Shown: positions 1 through 8,375 of the stretch, piece by piece
How the letters are laid out: each line of letters begins with the position of its first letter
Position numbering within the stretch: position 1 is the first letter of the stretch
Assembly (NCBI GenBank): GCA_024234165.1
Contig: JACKOP010000001.1
Coordinates: 372,001 to 436,000 of the forward strand
DNA length: 64,000 nt
From: Pseudomonadales bacterium
GTDB lineage: Bacteria; Pseudomonadota; Gammaproteobacteria; Pseudomonadales; UBA5518
Direction: 5' to 3'
Made by a program: the position numbers and the translations under genes
The notes under the pieces: model-generated
Databases searched by the model: none
What the model was told of the DNA's origin: nothing
The model's input: only the letters and a program-made list of their open reading frames with translations

Positions 1-605
1 ATGTACGGGACATTCAGCTCCTCATAGCCGTGGCTGCCGGTGTGCAGATCGAGCATGAACTGGATCAGCGCACGGTGCAGACGGGCAAGCTCGCCGCGCA
101 GCACCACGAAGCGCGAACCGGTGAGCCGCGCGCCAGCGTCGAAATCCATCAGCGATCTGCGCGCACCCAGATCGACGTGATCACGCACCGGGAAATCGAA
201 CACGCGCGGCTCGCCCCACCGGGAGACCTCGACGTTGTCCTCCTCGCCCGCACCGTCGGGGACATCGGGTGCCGGGAGGTTCGGGATCGCTGCGAGAAAG
301 GCATCGAGTTCGGCGTGGACCACTTCGGTCTCCTCGAGCAGGCTCTCGAGCGCACGATTGATATCCTCCAGCTCGGCGCCTGCCCGTGCCCGCGCCTCCT
401 CGACCGGGACGCCCTCGCGCACCAGTTCCCCGATCCGTTTCGATGCCTGCCGGCGTGCATTCTGCAGGCGTTGCGACTCCACGTCGCAGCCCTTGCGCCG
501 CTCCTCGAGTGCGCAGTACGCGGCCACATCCAGCACGAAGCGCTTGCGTGCCAGTTCACGCGCGACCGCCTCCGCATCCTGACGCAGAACCTTCACATCG
601 ATCAT
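1..605 (-). CDS. serS: Seryl-tRNA synthetase, N-terminal part (cut by window edge)
   Basis: This would charge tRNA-Ser with serine in the cytoplasm. The visible 201 residues start MIDVKVLRQDAEAVARELA and then form a long alanine-, arginine- and glutamate-rich helical stretch, which is the coiled-coil tRNA-binding arm of bacterial SerRS. The reading frame reaches the beginning of the aminoacylation domain (MDFDAGARLTGSRFVVLRGE) and leaves the window before the class II motifs. A GAGGGG ribosome site lies 6 bases before the ATG. It is the last visible gene of a leftward run ftsK-lolA-rarA-crcB-serS, 10 bases after crcB. The serS/rarA/lolA/ftsK order is known from Pseudomonas. Confidence 0.95.
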   Translation of the reverse strand, partial: MIDVKVLRQDAEAVARELARKRFVLDVAAYCALEERRKGCDVESQRLQNARRQASKRIGELVREGVPVEEARARAGAELEDINRALESLLEETEVVHAELDAFLAAIPNLPAPDVPDGAGEEDNVEVSRWGEPRVFDFPVRDHVDLGARRSLMDFDAGARLTGSRFVVLRGELARLHRALIQFMLDLHTGSHGYEELNVPY

Positions 606-615
606 CGACAACCCC

Positions 616-1011
616 TCATGCAGGCCACAGCAGCCGCCCTACACCGATACCTGCCCATGTGCCAGCGATGCACAGCAGCACACTCAGCCCGACGTTGGCG
701 AACGCCTGAACCGGAAGCCCCTGTTCGAGCAGCGTCACCGTCTCGAGCGAGAACGTCGAGAACGTGGTGTACGAGCCAAGGAAACCGACCATCAGGATGC
801 TGCGCCAGTCCGGGTGCAGCACGGCACGCTCGGCGATCGCCACATAGATCAACCCCATCAGCAGCGAGCCACTGACGTTGATCACGAGCGTGGCGAACGG
901 AAAATGTGCTGCACGCAACGAACTCAACCACTGCCCGACGCCAAAGCGCGCCAGCGCACCGAACATACCGCCCAATGCAACGAAGAACAGGTTGCGCAAC
1001 AGATCGGTCAC
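616..1011 (-). CDS. crcB: Fluoride channel CrcB (Fluc)
   Basis: Small inner-membrane fluoride exporter, 131 residues, the usual size for this family, which works as an antiparallel dimer. Four hydrophobic segments are visible. Family motifs include GGMFGALARFGVGQW near the start, TLVINVSGSLLMG, and GFLGSYTTFSTFSLE, where the threonines, serines and phenylalanines line the fluoride path. I chose the GTG at 1011 because it overlaps the rarA stop by four bases (GTGA) and gives the normal family N-terminus. An ATG at 1086 in the same frame would add 25 atypical residues inside rarA. Translational coupling to rarA is likely. No fluoride riboswitch was seen. Confidence 0.93.
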   Translation of the reverse strand: MTDLLRNLFFVALGGMFGALARFGVGQWLSSLRAAHFPFATLVINVSGSLLMGLIYVAIAERAVLHPDWRSILMVGFLGSYTTFSTFSLETVTLLEQGLPVQAFANVGLSVLLCIAGTWAGIGVGRLLWPA

Positions 1012-2354
1012 TGCCCGCGCCCCGAACCACGCACTGCACGCGTGTAACGCTGGTGCGAACTGAGCGCATCGCGCTCGCGTTGCCATGCGAGCTTGTCACC
1101 GATCTGCTTCTCCAGCCCGCGTGCGACCGGATGGTAATACCGCCGCTCGGCGAGTTCCGGCGGGAAATAATTCTCTCCCGCAGCATAAGCGTCCGGCTCG
1201 TCATGCGCGTAGCGGTATTCGGCTCCGAACCCCATTTCCTTCATCAGGCGCGTCGGCGCATTGCGCAGATGCAGCGGCACCTCGTGACCCGGCAGCTCGC
1301 GCACATCGGCCCGCGCCGCGGCAAACGCCGTATAGACCGCATTGCTCTTGGGTGCACAGGCCAGATACGCCAACGCCTGGGCGATCGCGAGCTCGCCTTC
1401 CGGACTGCCGAGCCGCTCCTGTGTATCCCACGCCGCGAGCGCGATCGACAGCCCGCGCGGATCGGCGTTACCGATGTCCTCGGTCGCCATGCGCACCACG
1501 CGCCGGGCGATGTAGAGCGGGTCACAACCGCCATCGAGCATGCGTGCCAGCCAGTACAGCGCGGCATCGGGAGACCCGCCACGCACCGCCTTGTGCAGAG
1601 CCGAGATCTGGTCGTAGAAGATGTCGCCGCCCTTGTCGAAGCGTCGTGGATCACCACCCAGCACCTCGCGCAGAACGGCGTCGTCGATCACGTTGTCGAC
1701 GGCCAGATCCACCGCAATCTCGAGCAGGTTCAGCGCACGCCGGGCGTCGCCATCGGCAGCGCGTGCAATGCGCGCAAGCGACGTCGCGTCGATAAGCGGT
1801 ACACGTGCCAGCAGTTGTTCGTCCACGCTCAGCGCGTGTGCCAACATGCGCGAGATCGACTCATCGTCCATCGCGCGCAGCCGATAAACGCGCGTTCGTG
1901 AAAGCAATGCACCGTTGAGCTCGAACGATGGATTTTCGGTGGTGGCACCGATGAAGATCACGGTGCCGTCCTCGACGAACGGCAGGAAGGCGTCCTGCTG
2001 GGTCTTGTTGAAACGGTGCACTTCGTCGACGAACAGGATGCTGCGCCGCCCGGCTGCACTGCGCTCGGCGCGTGCTGCGTCGATCGCAGCGCGAATTTCC
2101 TTCACTCCGGCAAGCACCGCCGACAACGTCTGGAAATGCGCACCGGTGGTTTCCGCCAGCAGCCGTGCCAGCGACGTCTTGCCAACGCCTGGAGGCCCCC
2201 AGAGGATCATCGAGTGCACGTGGCCCGAGTCGATCGCCTTGCTGATCGGCTTGTCCGGACCCAGCAGGTGTTCCTGACCGAAGAAGTCCTCGGGTCGGCG
2301 CGGGCGCATGCGCGCCGCAAGCGGCACGTACGGCGCGTCGGCGACCTCACTCAT
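1008..2354 (-). CDS. rarA: Replication-associated recombination protein A (MgsA/RarA AAA+ ATPase)
   Basis: AAA+ ATPase of the RarA/MgsA/WRNIP1 family (448 residues) that acts at stalled replication forks. The Walker A is GPPGVGKT at about residues 53-60 and the Walker B is LFVDEVHRF; sensor region IGATTENPSFELN follows. The C-terminal half is the helical tetramerisation domain, with family signatures HKAVRGGSPDAALYWLARML and YYHPVARGLEKQIG. The length fits the family. The start overlaps the end of lolA by eight bases and the end overlaps crcB by four, so lolA-rarA-crcB is one translationally coupled unit. Confidence 0.96.
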   Translation of the reverse strand: MSEVADAPYVPLAARMRPRRPEDFFGQEHLLGPDKPISKAIDSGHVHSMILWGPPGVGKTSLARLLAETTGAHFQTLSAVLAGVKEIRAAIDAARAERSAAGRRSILFVDEVHRFNKTQQDAFLPFVEDGTVIFIGATTENPSFELNGALLSRTRVYRLRAMDDESISRMLAHALSVDEQLLARVPLIDATSLARIARAADGDARRALNLLEIAVDLAVDNVIDDAVLREVLGGDPRRFDKGGDIFYDQISALHKAVRGGSPDAALYWLARMLDGGCDPLYIARRVVRMATEDIGNADPRGLSIALAAWDTQERLGSPEGELAIAQALAYLACAPKSNAVYTAFAAARADVRELPGHEVPLHLRNAPTRLMKEMGFGAEYRYAHDEPDAYAAGENYFPPELAERRYYHPVARGLEKQIGDKLAWQRERDALSSHQRYTRAVRGSGRGQ

Positions 2355-2985
2355 CGTGCAGCTCGTCGACCCCGGGAGGCGTCATAAAGCGGAACGTATC
2401 CGGTGCGACTTCTCCAAGCGGAACCACACCCGAAAATTCCATCTCGGTACGCTGCCCCAGGCCGTCTGCAATCGACAGCCGGCGCAGCACGCCGGCGGCG
2501 AATCTGACGTCGAGTCGCGAGAACATGCCCGCAGAATCACGTGCATCCAGTTCGAAGTCTTCATTGCCGTCTGGTGAGGGCACGTTGCGAATCTCGAACT
2601 GTGCTTCGACTGCCGCAATATCACCGCTCAACAACAGCGACGGCACCTGATCCGCCCGCCGATCGAGTGGCCGTACGATCACCTGCGCAAGGTCTGGATC
2701 GTACTGCCACACCGTCGCGCCATCGCTGACCACCAGCTGTTCGAACGGCTCACGCGTTTCCCAGCGGAAGCGCCCCGGATGCACGATCAGCACATGACCA
2801 CTGCTTTGCTGGATCTCGGCGCCGCTCTCGTCGAACAGGCGCTGGACGAAATCTGCCTCGACACGGCGCATGCCTCCAAGGAGGGCGCCCAGACGCGTGG
2901 CGGCACCCGCATCGGCGAACGCGGCGGAGCACAGCAGCACCAGCGCTGCAACGGCGGCAAATCGTGACACGGGAACACTCTGCAA
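2347..2985 (-). CDS. lolA: Outer-membrane lipoprotein carrier LolA
   Basis: Periplasmic chaperone that takes lipoproteins from the LolCDE transporter to LolB at the outer membrane. The 212-residue product begins with a signal peptide, MQSVPVSRFAAVAALVLLC, with likely cleavage after the AFA at about residues 22-24. The mature part contains ADFVQRLFDESG, the GRFRWETREP segment and the C-terminal DTFRFMTPPGVDEL, all typical of the LolA half-barrel. It lies five bases after ftsK and overlaps rarA, matching the ftsK-lolA-rarA arrangement common in gammaproteobacteria. Confidence 0.95.
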   Translation of the reverse strand: MQSVPVSRFAAVAALVLLCSAAFADAGAATRLGALLGGMRRVEADFVQRLFDESGAEIQQSSGHVLIVHPGRFRWETREPFEQLVVSDGATVWQYDPDLAQVIVRPLDRRADQVPSLLLSGDIAAVEAQFEIRNVPSPDGNEDFELDARDSAGMFSRLDVRFAAGVLRRLSIADGLGQRTEMEFSGVVPLGEVAPDTFRFMTPPGVDELHDE

Positions 2986-2990
2986 CGGTG

Positions 2991-5486
2991 TCAGTGAGCG
3001 GGCGGCGGCGGGGCCAGAACTTCGCGACTGCCGTTGCTGTTCATGGCACTGACCACCCCCGCGGCTTCCATCGCCTCGATCATGCGGGCGGCGCGATTGT
3101 AGCCGATCCGCAGCTTGCGCTGAACCGCCGAAATGGAGGCCTTGCGACTCTCGGTCACGAAGCGCACCGCCTCGTCGTAGAGTCCGTCGCTTTCCGGATC
3201 CTCGCTCGCCTCACCGGGCAACAGCGCCAACGGCGATGCGGCAGTCTCCTCGAGAATTCCCTCGATGTAGTTCGGTTCCGAGTGTGCACGCAGATCGGCA
3301 ACCACACGGTGCACTTCCGCATCCGAGACAAAGGCTCCGTGCACACGGATCGGCACCCCGCTGCCGGGCGGCAGGTACAGCATGTCCCCGTGCCCCAGCA
3401 ACTGCTCTGCTCCGCCCTGGTCCAGGATGGTGCGCGAGTCGATCTTCGATGAAACCTGGAACGCCATGCGGGTCGGGATGTTGGCCTTGATCAGTCCGGT
3501 AATCACGTCGACCGACGGTCTCTGGGTCGCAAGGATCAGGTGGATGCCAGCGGCACGCGCCTTCTGTGCGATGCGTGCGATCAGCTCTTCGACCTTCTTG
3601 CCGACGATCATCATCATGTCGGCGAATTCGTCGATGACCACCACGATTGCCGGCAGCGGCTCCAGCGTCGGCGGAGTTGCCAGTTGTTCTTCCTCGGTCA
3701 CGAAGACCATCGGGTCCGGTGTCCAGAACGGATCGCTGATCGGTTCACCCGCGTCGATCGCATCCTGGATCTTGCGGTTGAAGCCTGCGAGGTTGCGCAC
3801 GCCCATCGCAGCCATCAGGCGGTAGCGACGCTCCATCTCCGCCACGCACCAGCGCAAGCCGTTGGCCGCGTCCTTCATGTCCGTGATGACGGGCGTCAGC
3901 AGATGCGGTATGCCTTCGTAGACCGACAGCTCGAGCATCTTCGGATCGACGAGGATCAGCCGCACATCACTGGGGGTGGACTTGTAGAGCAGGCTCAGCA
4001 ACATCGCGTTCACGCCCACGGACTTGCCGGAGCCGGTGGTTCCCGCCACCAGCAGGTGCGGCATGCGCGCGAGGTCGACCACCATCGGCTCACCCGCGAT
4101 GTCGTAGCCAAGGGCGAGGGTAAGCGGCGAGCGCGACATCTCGTAGGCGCGCGACGCAAGCACGTCGCCGAGCAGCACGGTCTCCCGGTCTTCGTTCGGA
4201 ATCTCGACGCCAACGACCGACTTGCCGGGGATCACCTCGACCACCCGCACGCTGATCACTGCCAGCGAACGGGCCAGATCCTTCACGAGGTTGCTGATGC
4301 GACTGACCTTGACTCCAGGCGCCGGCTGGATTTCGAAGCGAGTGATCACCGGACCCGGCAACACCGAGACCACGGCGGCCTCGACGCCGAAGTCGCGCAA
4401 CTTCACCTCGAGCAGTCGCGACATCGCCTCCAGCGCTTCGGTGGAATAACCGCGCTGCTTGCTGCGATCGGCCATGTCGAGCAAATCCAGTGCAGGCAGG
4501 TGTGCCCCCGTCGCGGCGAACAACGCACCCTGGCGCTCGCGCTGCACACGCTCGCTCCGGTCCTCCTTGCGGGGCACCGGCAAGCGGATCTCGGGCACCA
4601 CACGCGCCGCCGGTGGCTGTGCACCCGCGTCATCCTGCCCATCGAGCACCGGTTCACGCCGTGCCCGCCCGCGCTTCGACGCCGGCTCATCCAGCTCGTC
4701 CACGGTCAGCTCACGCACCACCGGCGTGTGCGCCGATTGTGCAGCGTCCGACTGTCCGTCCGCATCACGCCGTCCCCACCGCCACGTCCCTGCCGTGAGC
4801 TTCGCGCTACGCCAATGCCCGATCGTCCCGACCAATGTGCCCATGCGTCGCAAGCCGTCCAGGGTGAGCCTGCCTGTTTCCTCGAACACGCGTGACCATG
4901 AGAGGTCGGTGAAGCGCGTCACGCCGAACAGCAACACGGCCAGCACCAGCAGGCGCGCGCCTGTGAGTCCGAATGCCTGCTGCCCCACCTGTGACAGGGT
5001 CTCACCCAGCATGCCGCCGATGCCGAACGGCAAAAGCGAGGTCGTACTGCCCTGCATCGCCAGCAGTATGGTTGCCGACGACAGCACCAGCACGAAACTG
5101 ACCGCGCGGATCGAAACCAGCAGCCAGTCGAGCACGAACGGCACCTGTCGCTCACGCATCGCGACCCAGGCACGAAAACCGAACAGCAGCGGGAAGCCGT
5201 ACGCCGCATAGCCGAACAGCGACAACAGCACGTCAGCGATCCAGGCACCCGTACGTCCGCCGGCGTTACTGATCATCGAGCCATTACCCGTACTCGACCA
5301 GCCCGGATCACCGACGCTGTACGTGCCTAGCGCCAGCAGCAGGAACCCGGCCAGCACGCTCCAGCCGATCACCAGACCCTCGCGCATACCCTGCTGCAGG
5401 ATCGGCGGCAGTGTTCGCTCGGCCACCGCAGAAGCGCCTCTGGTCCTTACCAACTTTCCTTCATCCTCTGCACTGCCACCCCGCAC
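2991..5486 (-). CDS. ftsK: DNA translocase FtsK
   Basis: Membrane-anchored DNA pump that clears the chromosome dimer-resolution region through the division septum. The 831-residue protein has an N-terminal domain with about four membrane segments between residues 36 and 190, a fairly short charged linker, then the alpha and beta motor domains. Walker A is AGTTGSGKS, and the Walker B region is IVVVIDEFADMMM. The C-terminal 65 residues form the gamma winged helix, with RKASISAVQRKLRIGYNRAA, that reads KOPS sequences. The assigned start is a GTG without a strong ribosome site. The linker is much shorter than in E. coli FtsK, as is common outside the enterics. Confidence 0.96.
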   Translation of the reverse strand: MRGGSAEDEGKLVRTRGASAVAERTLPPILQQGMREGLVIGWSVLAGFLLLALGTYSVGDPGWSSTGNGSMISNAGGRTGAWIADVLLSLFGYAAYGFPLLFGFRAWVAMRERQVPFVLDWLLVSIRAVSFVLVLSSATILLAMQGSTTSLLPFGIGGMLGETLSQVGQQAFGLTGARLLVLAVLLFGVTRFTDLSWSRVFEETGRLTLDGLRRMGTLVGTIGHWRSAKLTAGTWRWGRRDADGQSDAAQSAHTPVVRELTVDELDEPASKRGRARREPVLDGQDDAGAQPPAARVVPEIRLPVPRKEDRSERVQRERQGALFAATGAHLPALDLLDMADRSKQRGYSTEALEAMSRLLEVKLRDFGVEAAVVSVLPGPVITRFEIQPAPGVKVSRISNLVKDLARSLAVISVRVVEVIPGKSVVGVEIPNEDRETVLLGDVLASRAYEMSRSPLTLALGYDIAGEPMVVDLARMPHLLVAGTTGSGKSVGVNAMLLSLLYKSTPSDVRLILVDPKMLELSVYEGIPHLLTPVITDMKDAANGLRWCVAEMERRYRLMAAMGVRNLAGFNRKIQDAIDAGEPISDPFWTPDPMVFVTEEEQLATPPTLEPLPAIVVVIDEFADMMMIVGKKVEELIARIAQKARAAGIHLILATQRPSVDVITGLIKANIPTRMAFQVSSKIDSRTILDQGGAEQLLGHGDMLYLPPGSGVPIRVHGAFVSDAEVHRVVADLRAHSEPNYIEGILEETAASPLALLPGEASEDPESDGLYDEAVRFVTESRKASISAVQRKLRIGYNRAARMIEAMEAAGVVSAMNSNGSREVLAPPPPAH

Positions 5487-5641
5487 CGGGTGGCCATTCT
5501 GTGAAATCGTGATGATCGGGGATAGACTGCGCCCCCGCCGCCAGAGCGGAAATCACGCTGTAGTATAGGCACAAATCCGTCTCCCGCCCCGAATCCGGAG
5601 CCGCCGGGGGCTTCCACCACCCCAGCCGAGGACCCACGCAC

Positions 5642-6592
5642 ATGAGCCAGCCCGTCCACCATCGCCTGATCATCCTCGGCTCCGGGCCGGCCGGCTACAC
5701 CGCTGCGGTCTACGCTGCGCGTGCCAATCTGACACCGGCGCTGATCACGGGGATCCAGCAGGGTGGCCAACTGATGACGACCACCGAGGTCGAGAACTGG
5801 CCCGGGGGCCACGCACACCTGCAGGGTCCCGAACTGATGGCTGCAATGCTCGAACACGTGCAGCGTTTCGAGGCAAGCGTGATCAGCGACCACATTGTGC
5901 ACGCTGATCTCCGGCAGCGTCCGTTCGTGCTGCACGGGGATGCGGCAACCTACAGTTGCGACGCACTGATCATCGCCACCGGCGCGTCGGCCCGTTATCT
6001 GGGACTGCCCTCGGAACACGCGTTCATGGGTCGCGGTGTGAGCGCATGCGCCACCTGCGACGGCTTCTTCTACCGCGGCAAGCCAGTGGCAGTGATCGGT
6101 GGCGGCAACACTGCCGTCGAGGAAGCCCTGTACCTGTCCAACATCGCCTCGCACGTCTACCTCGTGCACCGTCGCGACGCCTTGCGCTCGGAAAAGATCC
6201 TGCAGCACCGCCTGCTGGAGCGTGCAGCCCAGGGCAAGGTCGAACTGCTGTGGAACAGCACGCTCGACGAGGTGCTGGGCGACGCGAGCGGTGTCACCGG
6301 CATGCGCATCCGCAGCACCGCCGACGGCGCAACCCGCGAGATCGGTCTCGACGGCGTATTCATCGCCATCGGCCACACTCCGAACACAGCCATATTCAAC
6401 GACCAGCTCGAGATGCGCGATGGCTATATCCGCATACGCAGCGGCCAGGACGGCGGCGCCACGACGACCAGCGTCGCAGGCGTGTTTGCGGCCGGCGACG
6501 TCTGTGACCAGGTGTACCGCCAGGCGATCACCTCGGCAGGGTTCGGCTGCATGGCCGCGCTCGATGCAGAGAAATACCTCGACGCAAACTGA
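5642..6592 (+). CDS. trxB: Thioredoxin reductase
   Basis: NADPH-dependent flavoprotein that reduces thioredoxin (316 residues). The FAD-binding GSGPAG lies near residues 13-18. The redox-active disulphide is C136-A-T-C139-D, the classic CATCD motif. The NADPH-binding GGGNTAVEEALYL follows it. The C-terminal FAD motif GVFAAGDVCDQVYRQ closes the protein. A GAGGA ribosome site lies nine bases before the ATG. It begins the rightward run trxB-aat-bpt-infA and is divergent from ftsK across 155 bases, the same arrangement as in Pseudomonas. Confidence 0.97.
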   Translation: MSQPVHHRLIILGSGPAGYTAAVYAARANLTPALITGIQQGGQLMTTTEVENWPGGHAHLQGPELMAAMLEHVQRFEASVISDHIVHADLRQRPFVLHGDAATYSCDALIIATGASARYLGLPSEHAFMGRGVSACATCDGFFYRGKPVAVIGGGNTAVEEALYLSNIASHVYLVHRRDALRSEKILQHRLLERAAQGKVELLWNSTLDEVLGDASGVTGMRIRSTADGATREIGLDGVFIAIGHTPNTAIFNDQLEMRDGYIRIRSGQDGGATTTSVAGVFAAGDVCDQVYRQAITSAGFGCMAALDAEKYLDAN

Positions 6593-6597
6593 CAATC

Positions 6598-7323
6598 GTG
6601 TCCGGAATCGTCTGGCTGGGAGCCGACGTCGAGGCGTTTCCGCCGCTCGAATGTGCGCTCACGGACCCGCCCGGCCTGTTGGCTGCCGGCGGTGATCTGA
6701 GCCCGGAGCGCCTGCTCGCAGCGTATCGGCGAGGCATCTTTCCCTGGTACGAGGAACCGCAGCCGATCCTGTGGTGGTCGCCAGACCCGCGCACCGTACT
6801 AATCCCGGCCGAACTGCACGTCTCCGCGAGCTTGCGCCGCACGCTGCGTCGACGCGTCTACACGGTGAGCGTCGATCGCTGTTTTGCGCGGGTGATCGAC
6901 AACTGTGCTGCGCCGCGTCGAGGCGCTTCGGGGACCTGGATCGGCAGCGCGATGCGCGCAGCCTACTGTGAACTGCATCGGCGCGGTCACGCGCATTCGT
7001 TTGAAGCCTGGCGGGATGGAGAACTGGTCGGCGGTCTTTACGGCATCGCCATCGGGCGGATCTTCTTCGGTGAGTCGATGTTCAGCCGTGCCGACGATGC
7101 GTCGAAAGTTGCGCTGGCGCACCTTGCGACTCAGTTGCGGGCGTGGAAGTTCACGCTGATCGACTGCCAGCAGGACACGCCGCACCTGCGTCGCCTCGGT
7201 GCCCGCAGCATCGCACGCCCACGATTTCGCGATATATTGGCTGCAAATGTCGACGCAACGGGGCGCACGGGAGCATGGCGCCTCGACTGGGAGGACCACG
7301 GGGAGCCATGGGTAATCCGGTGA
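6598..7323 (+). CDS. aat: Leucyl/phenylalanyl-tRNA-protein transferase
   Basis: Adds leucine or phenylalanine from aminoacyl-tRNA to proteins with N-terminal arginine or lysine, marking them for ClpS-ClpAP. The 241-residue product has the family hallmarks GLLAAGGDLSPERLLAAYRRG, FPWY, WWSPDPRTVL and FGESMFSR, with the late segment DCQQDTPHLRRLGARSI. Translation starts at a GTG five bases after the trxB stop. Its 3' end overlaps bpt. Together with bpt, clpA and clpS it makes a complete N-degron set within 5 kb. Confidence 0.96.
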   Translation: MSGIVWLGADVEAFPPLECALTDPPGLLAAGGDLSPERLLAAYRRGIFPWYEEPQPILWWSPDPRTVLIPAELHVSASLRRTLRRRVYTVSVDRCFARVIDNCAAPRRGASGTWIGSAMRAAYCELHRRGHAHSFEAWRDGELVGGLYGIAIGRIFFGESMFSRADDASKVALAHLATQLRAWKFTLIDCQQDTPHLRRLGARSIARPRFRDILAANVDATGRTGAWRLDWEDHGEPWVIR

Positions 7324-8027
7324 ACCTGCTGGCGAACATCCGGGTGTTCGCCACTTACCCGCATGACTGCAGCTACCTCGAGGGTGAGCTGGCAACGACG
7401 CTGTTCGTGGACCCTGCCACACCGATCGATACCCATATCTACAGCCAGCTTTCCAGCATCGGTTTCCGCCGCAGTGGGCCTCATCTGTACCGCCCCCACT
7501 GTGGAAGCTGTACCGCCTGTATCCCGGCGCGCGTGCCGGTCGCCAATTTCAACCCCGACCGCAACCAGCGTCGCGTGCTCGCACGCAATACCGACATCGA
7601 AGCGCACACCGTCACGTCGATTGACTCCGACACCCACTTCAGCCTCTACAGTCGCTACATTCAGGCCCGCCACAGCGACGGCGACATGCACCCTCCCGAT
7701 CGGGCGCAGTACGAAGCGTTCCTGACCCGCGAATGGGGCTGCACCAGCTTCGTCGAGTTTCGCAGCGCCGGATACCTGCTGGCCGTCACCGTGCTCGATC
7801 GCCTCGACAACGGGTTGTCGGCGATTTACACCTACTACGATCCGGACGAACACCGTCGCAGCCTCGGCAGTTACGTGATCCTGTGGCAGATTGCGCGTGC
7901 GCGACAGCTTGGACTGGCGGCAGTCTACCTCGGCTACTGGATCCGCGATTGCCGCAAGATGAGCTACAAGACGCGCTTTCGTCCGATCGAACTGCTGGTG
8001 AACGGACAGTGGATCCCCGTGGAATAG
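7308..8027 (+). CDS. bpt: Aspartate/glutamate leucyltransferase Bpt
   Basis: Transfers leucine from Leu-tRNA to N-terminal Asp or Glu, making them ClpS-readable degrons. The product is 239 residues. Family landmarks are the N-terminal TYPHDCSYLEG, the cysteine-bearing CGSCTACIPARVPV, RRVLARN, and the GNAT-like YLGYWIRDCRKMSYKTRF near the end. I chose the ATG at 7308, which overlaps aat by 16 bases and is preceded by two purine-rich GGAG-type sites; a GTG at 7320 overlapping the aat stop is the alternative. The frame stays open upstream to 7143, but that extension is unlike the family and lies inside aat. Confidence 0.95.
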   Translation: MGNPVNLLANIRVFATYPHDCSYLEGELATTLFVDPATPIDTHIYSQLSSIGFRRSGPHLYRPHCGSCTACIPARVPVANFNPDRNQRRVLARNTDIEAHTVTSIDSDTHFSLYSRYIQARHSDGDMHPPDRAQYEAFLTREWGCTSFVEFRSAGYLLAVTVLDRLDNGLSAIYTYYDPDEHRRSLGSYVILWQIARARQLGLAAVYLGYWIRDCRKMSYKTRFRPIELLVNGQWIPVE

Positions 8028-8131
8028 GACCAGCGCCGCACTCCTCCCCCATGGCGATACGCATTCCGGCCGCTTTGCATCAACGCTACGATAGGGCAGA
8101 ATGCGCGCCCAGTTTCACCGAGAGATTAAGG

Positions 8132-8350
8132 ATGGCGAAGGAAGACGTTCTGGAAATGGACGGCGAGGTGGTCGACACCCTGCCGAACACGACGTTTCGC
8201 GTGCGCCTGGAGAACGGGCATGTCGTGACGGCGCACATCAGTGGCAAGATGCGCAAGCACTACATCCGCATCCTGACCGGCGACAAAGTCAAGGTCGAAT
8301 TGACTCCATACGACCTCACCAAGGGACGCATTACCTTTCGCGAGCGCTGA
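8132..8350 (+). CDS. infA: Translation initiation factor IF-1
   Basis: IF-1 binds the ribosomal A site during initiation. The 72-residue product MAKEDVLEMDGEVVDTLPN is a complete single OB-fold S1 domain and is close to the highly conserved family sequence (FRVRLENGHVVTAHISGKM, KVKVELTPYDLTKGRI). It stands about 100 bases after bpt, so it may also have its own promoter. It converges on clpA, the bpt-infA / clpA arrangement known in Pseudomonas. Confidence 0.98.
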   Translation: MAKEDVLEMDGEVVDTLPNTTFRVRLENGHVVTAHISGKMRKHYIRILTGDKVKVELTPYDLTKGRITFRER

Positions 8351-8351
8351 T

Positions 8352-8372
8352 CACCGGTGCGTAGACCCGGTG
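8352..8372. terminator. Possible hairpin between convergent infA and clpA
   Basis: The short gap between the infA stop and the clpA stop holds CACCGG (8352-8357) paired with CCGGTG (8367-8372) across a nine-base loop. A second overlapping arrangement CCCGG/CCGGG is also possible and runs into the clpA end. There is no clear T-run on either side, so a role as bidirectional terminator is only a suggestion from position. Confidence 0.3.
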
Positions 8373-8375
8373 CCT

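Noticed and set aside
3540..4895. Long open frame on the plus strand opposite ftsK (451 codons)
   Set aside because: It is antisense to the motor domain of ftsK, histidine- and arginine-rich and without any family motif; a by-product of GC-rich codon use.
5447..6595. 382-codon open frame on the minus strand
   Set aside because: Opposite trxB with its CATC motif; no recognisable protein.
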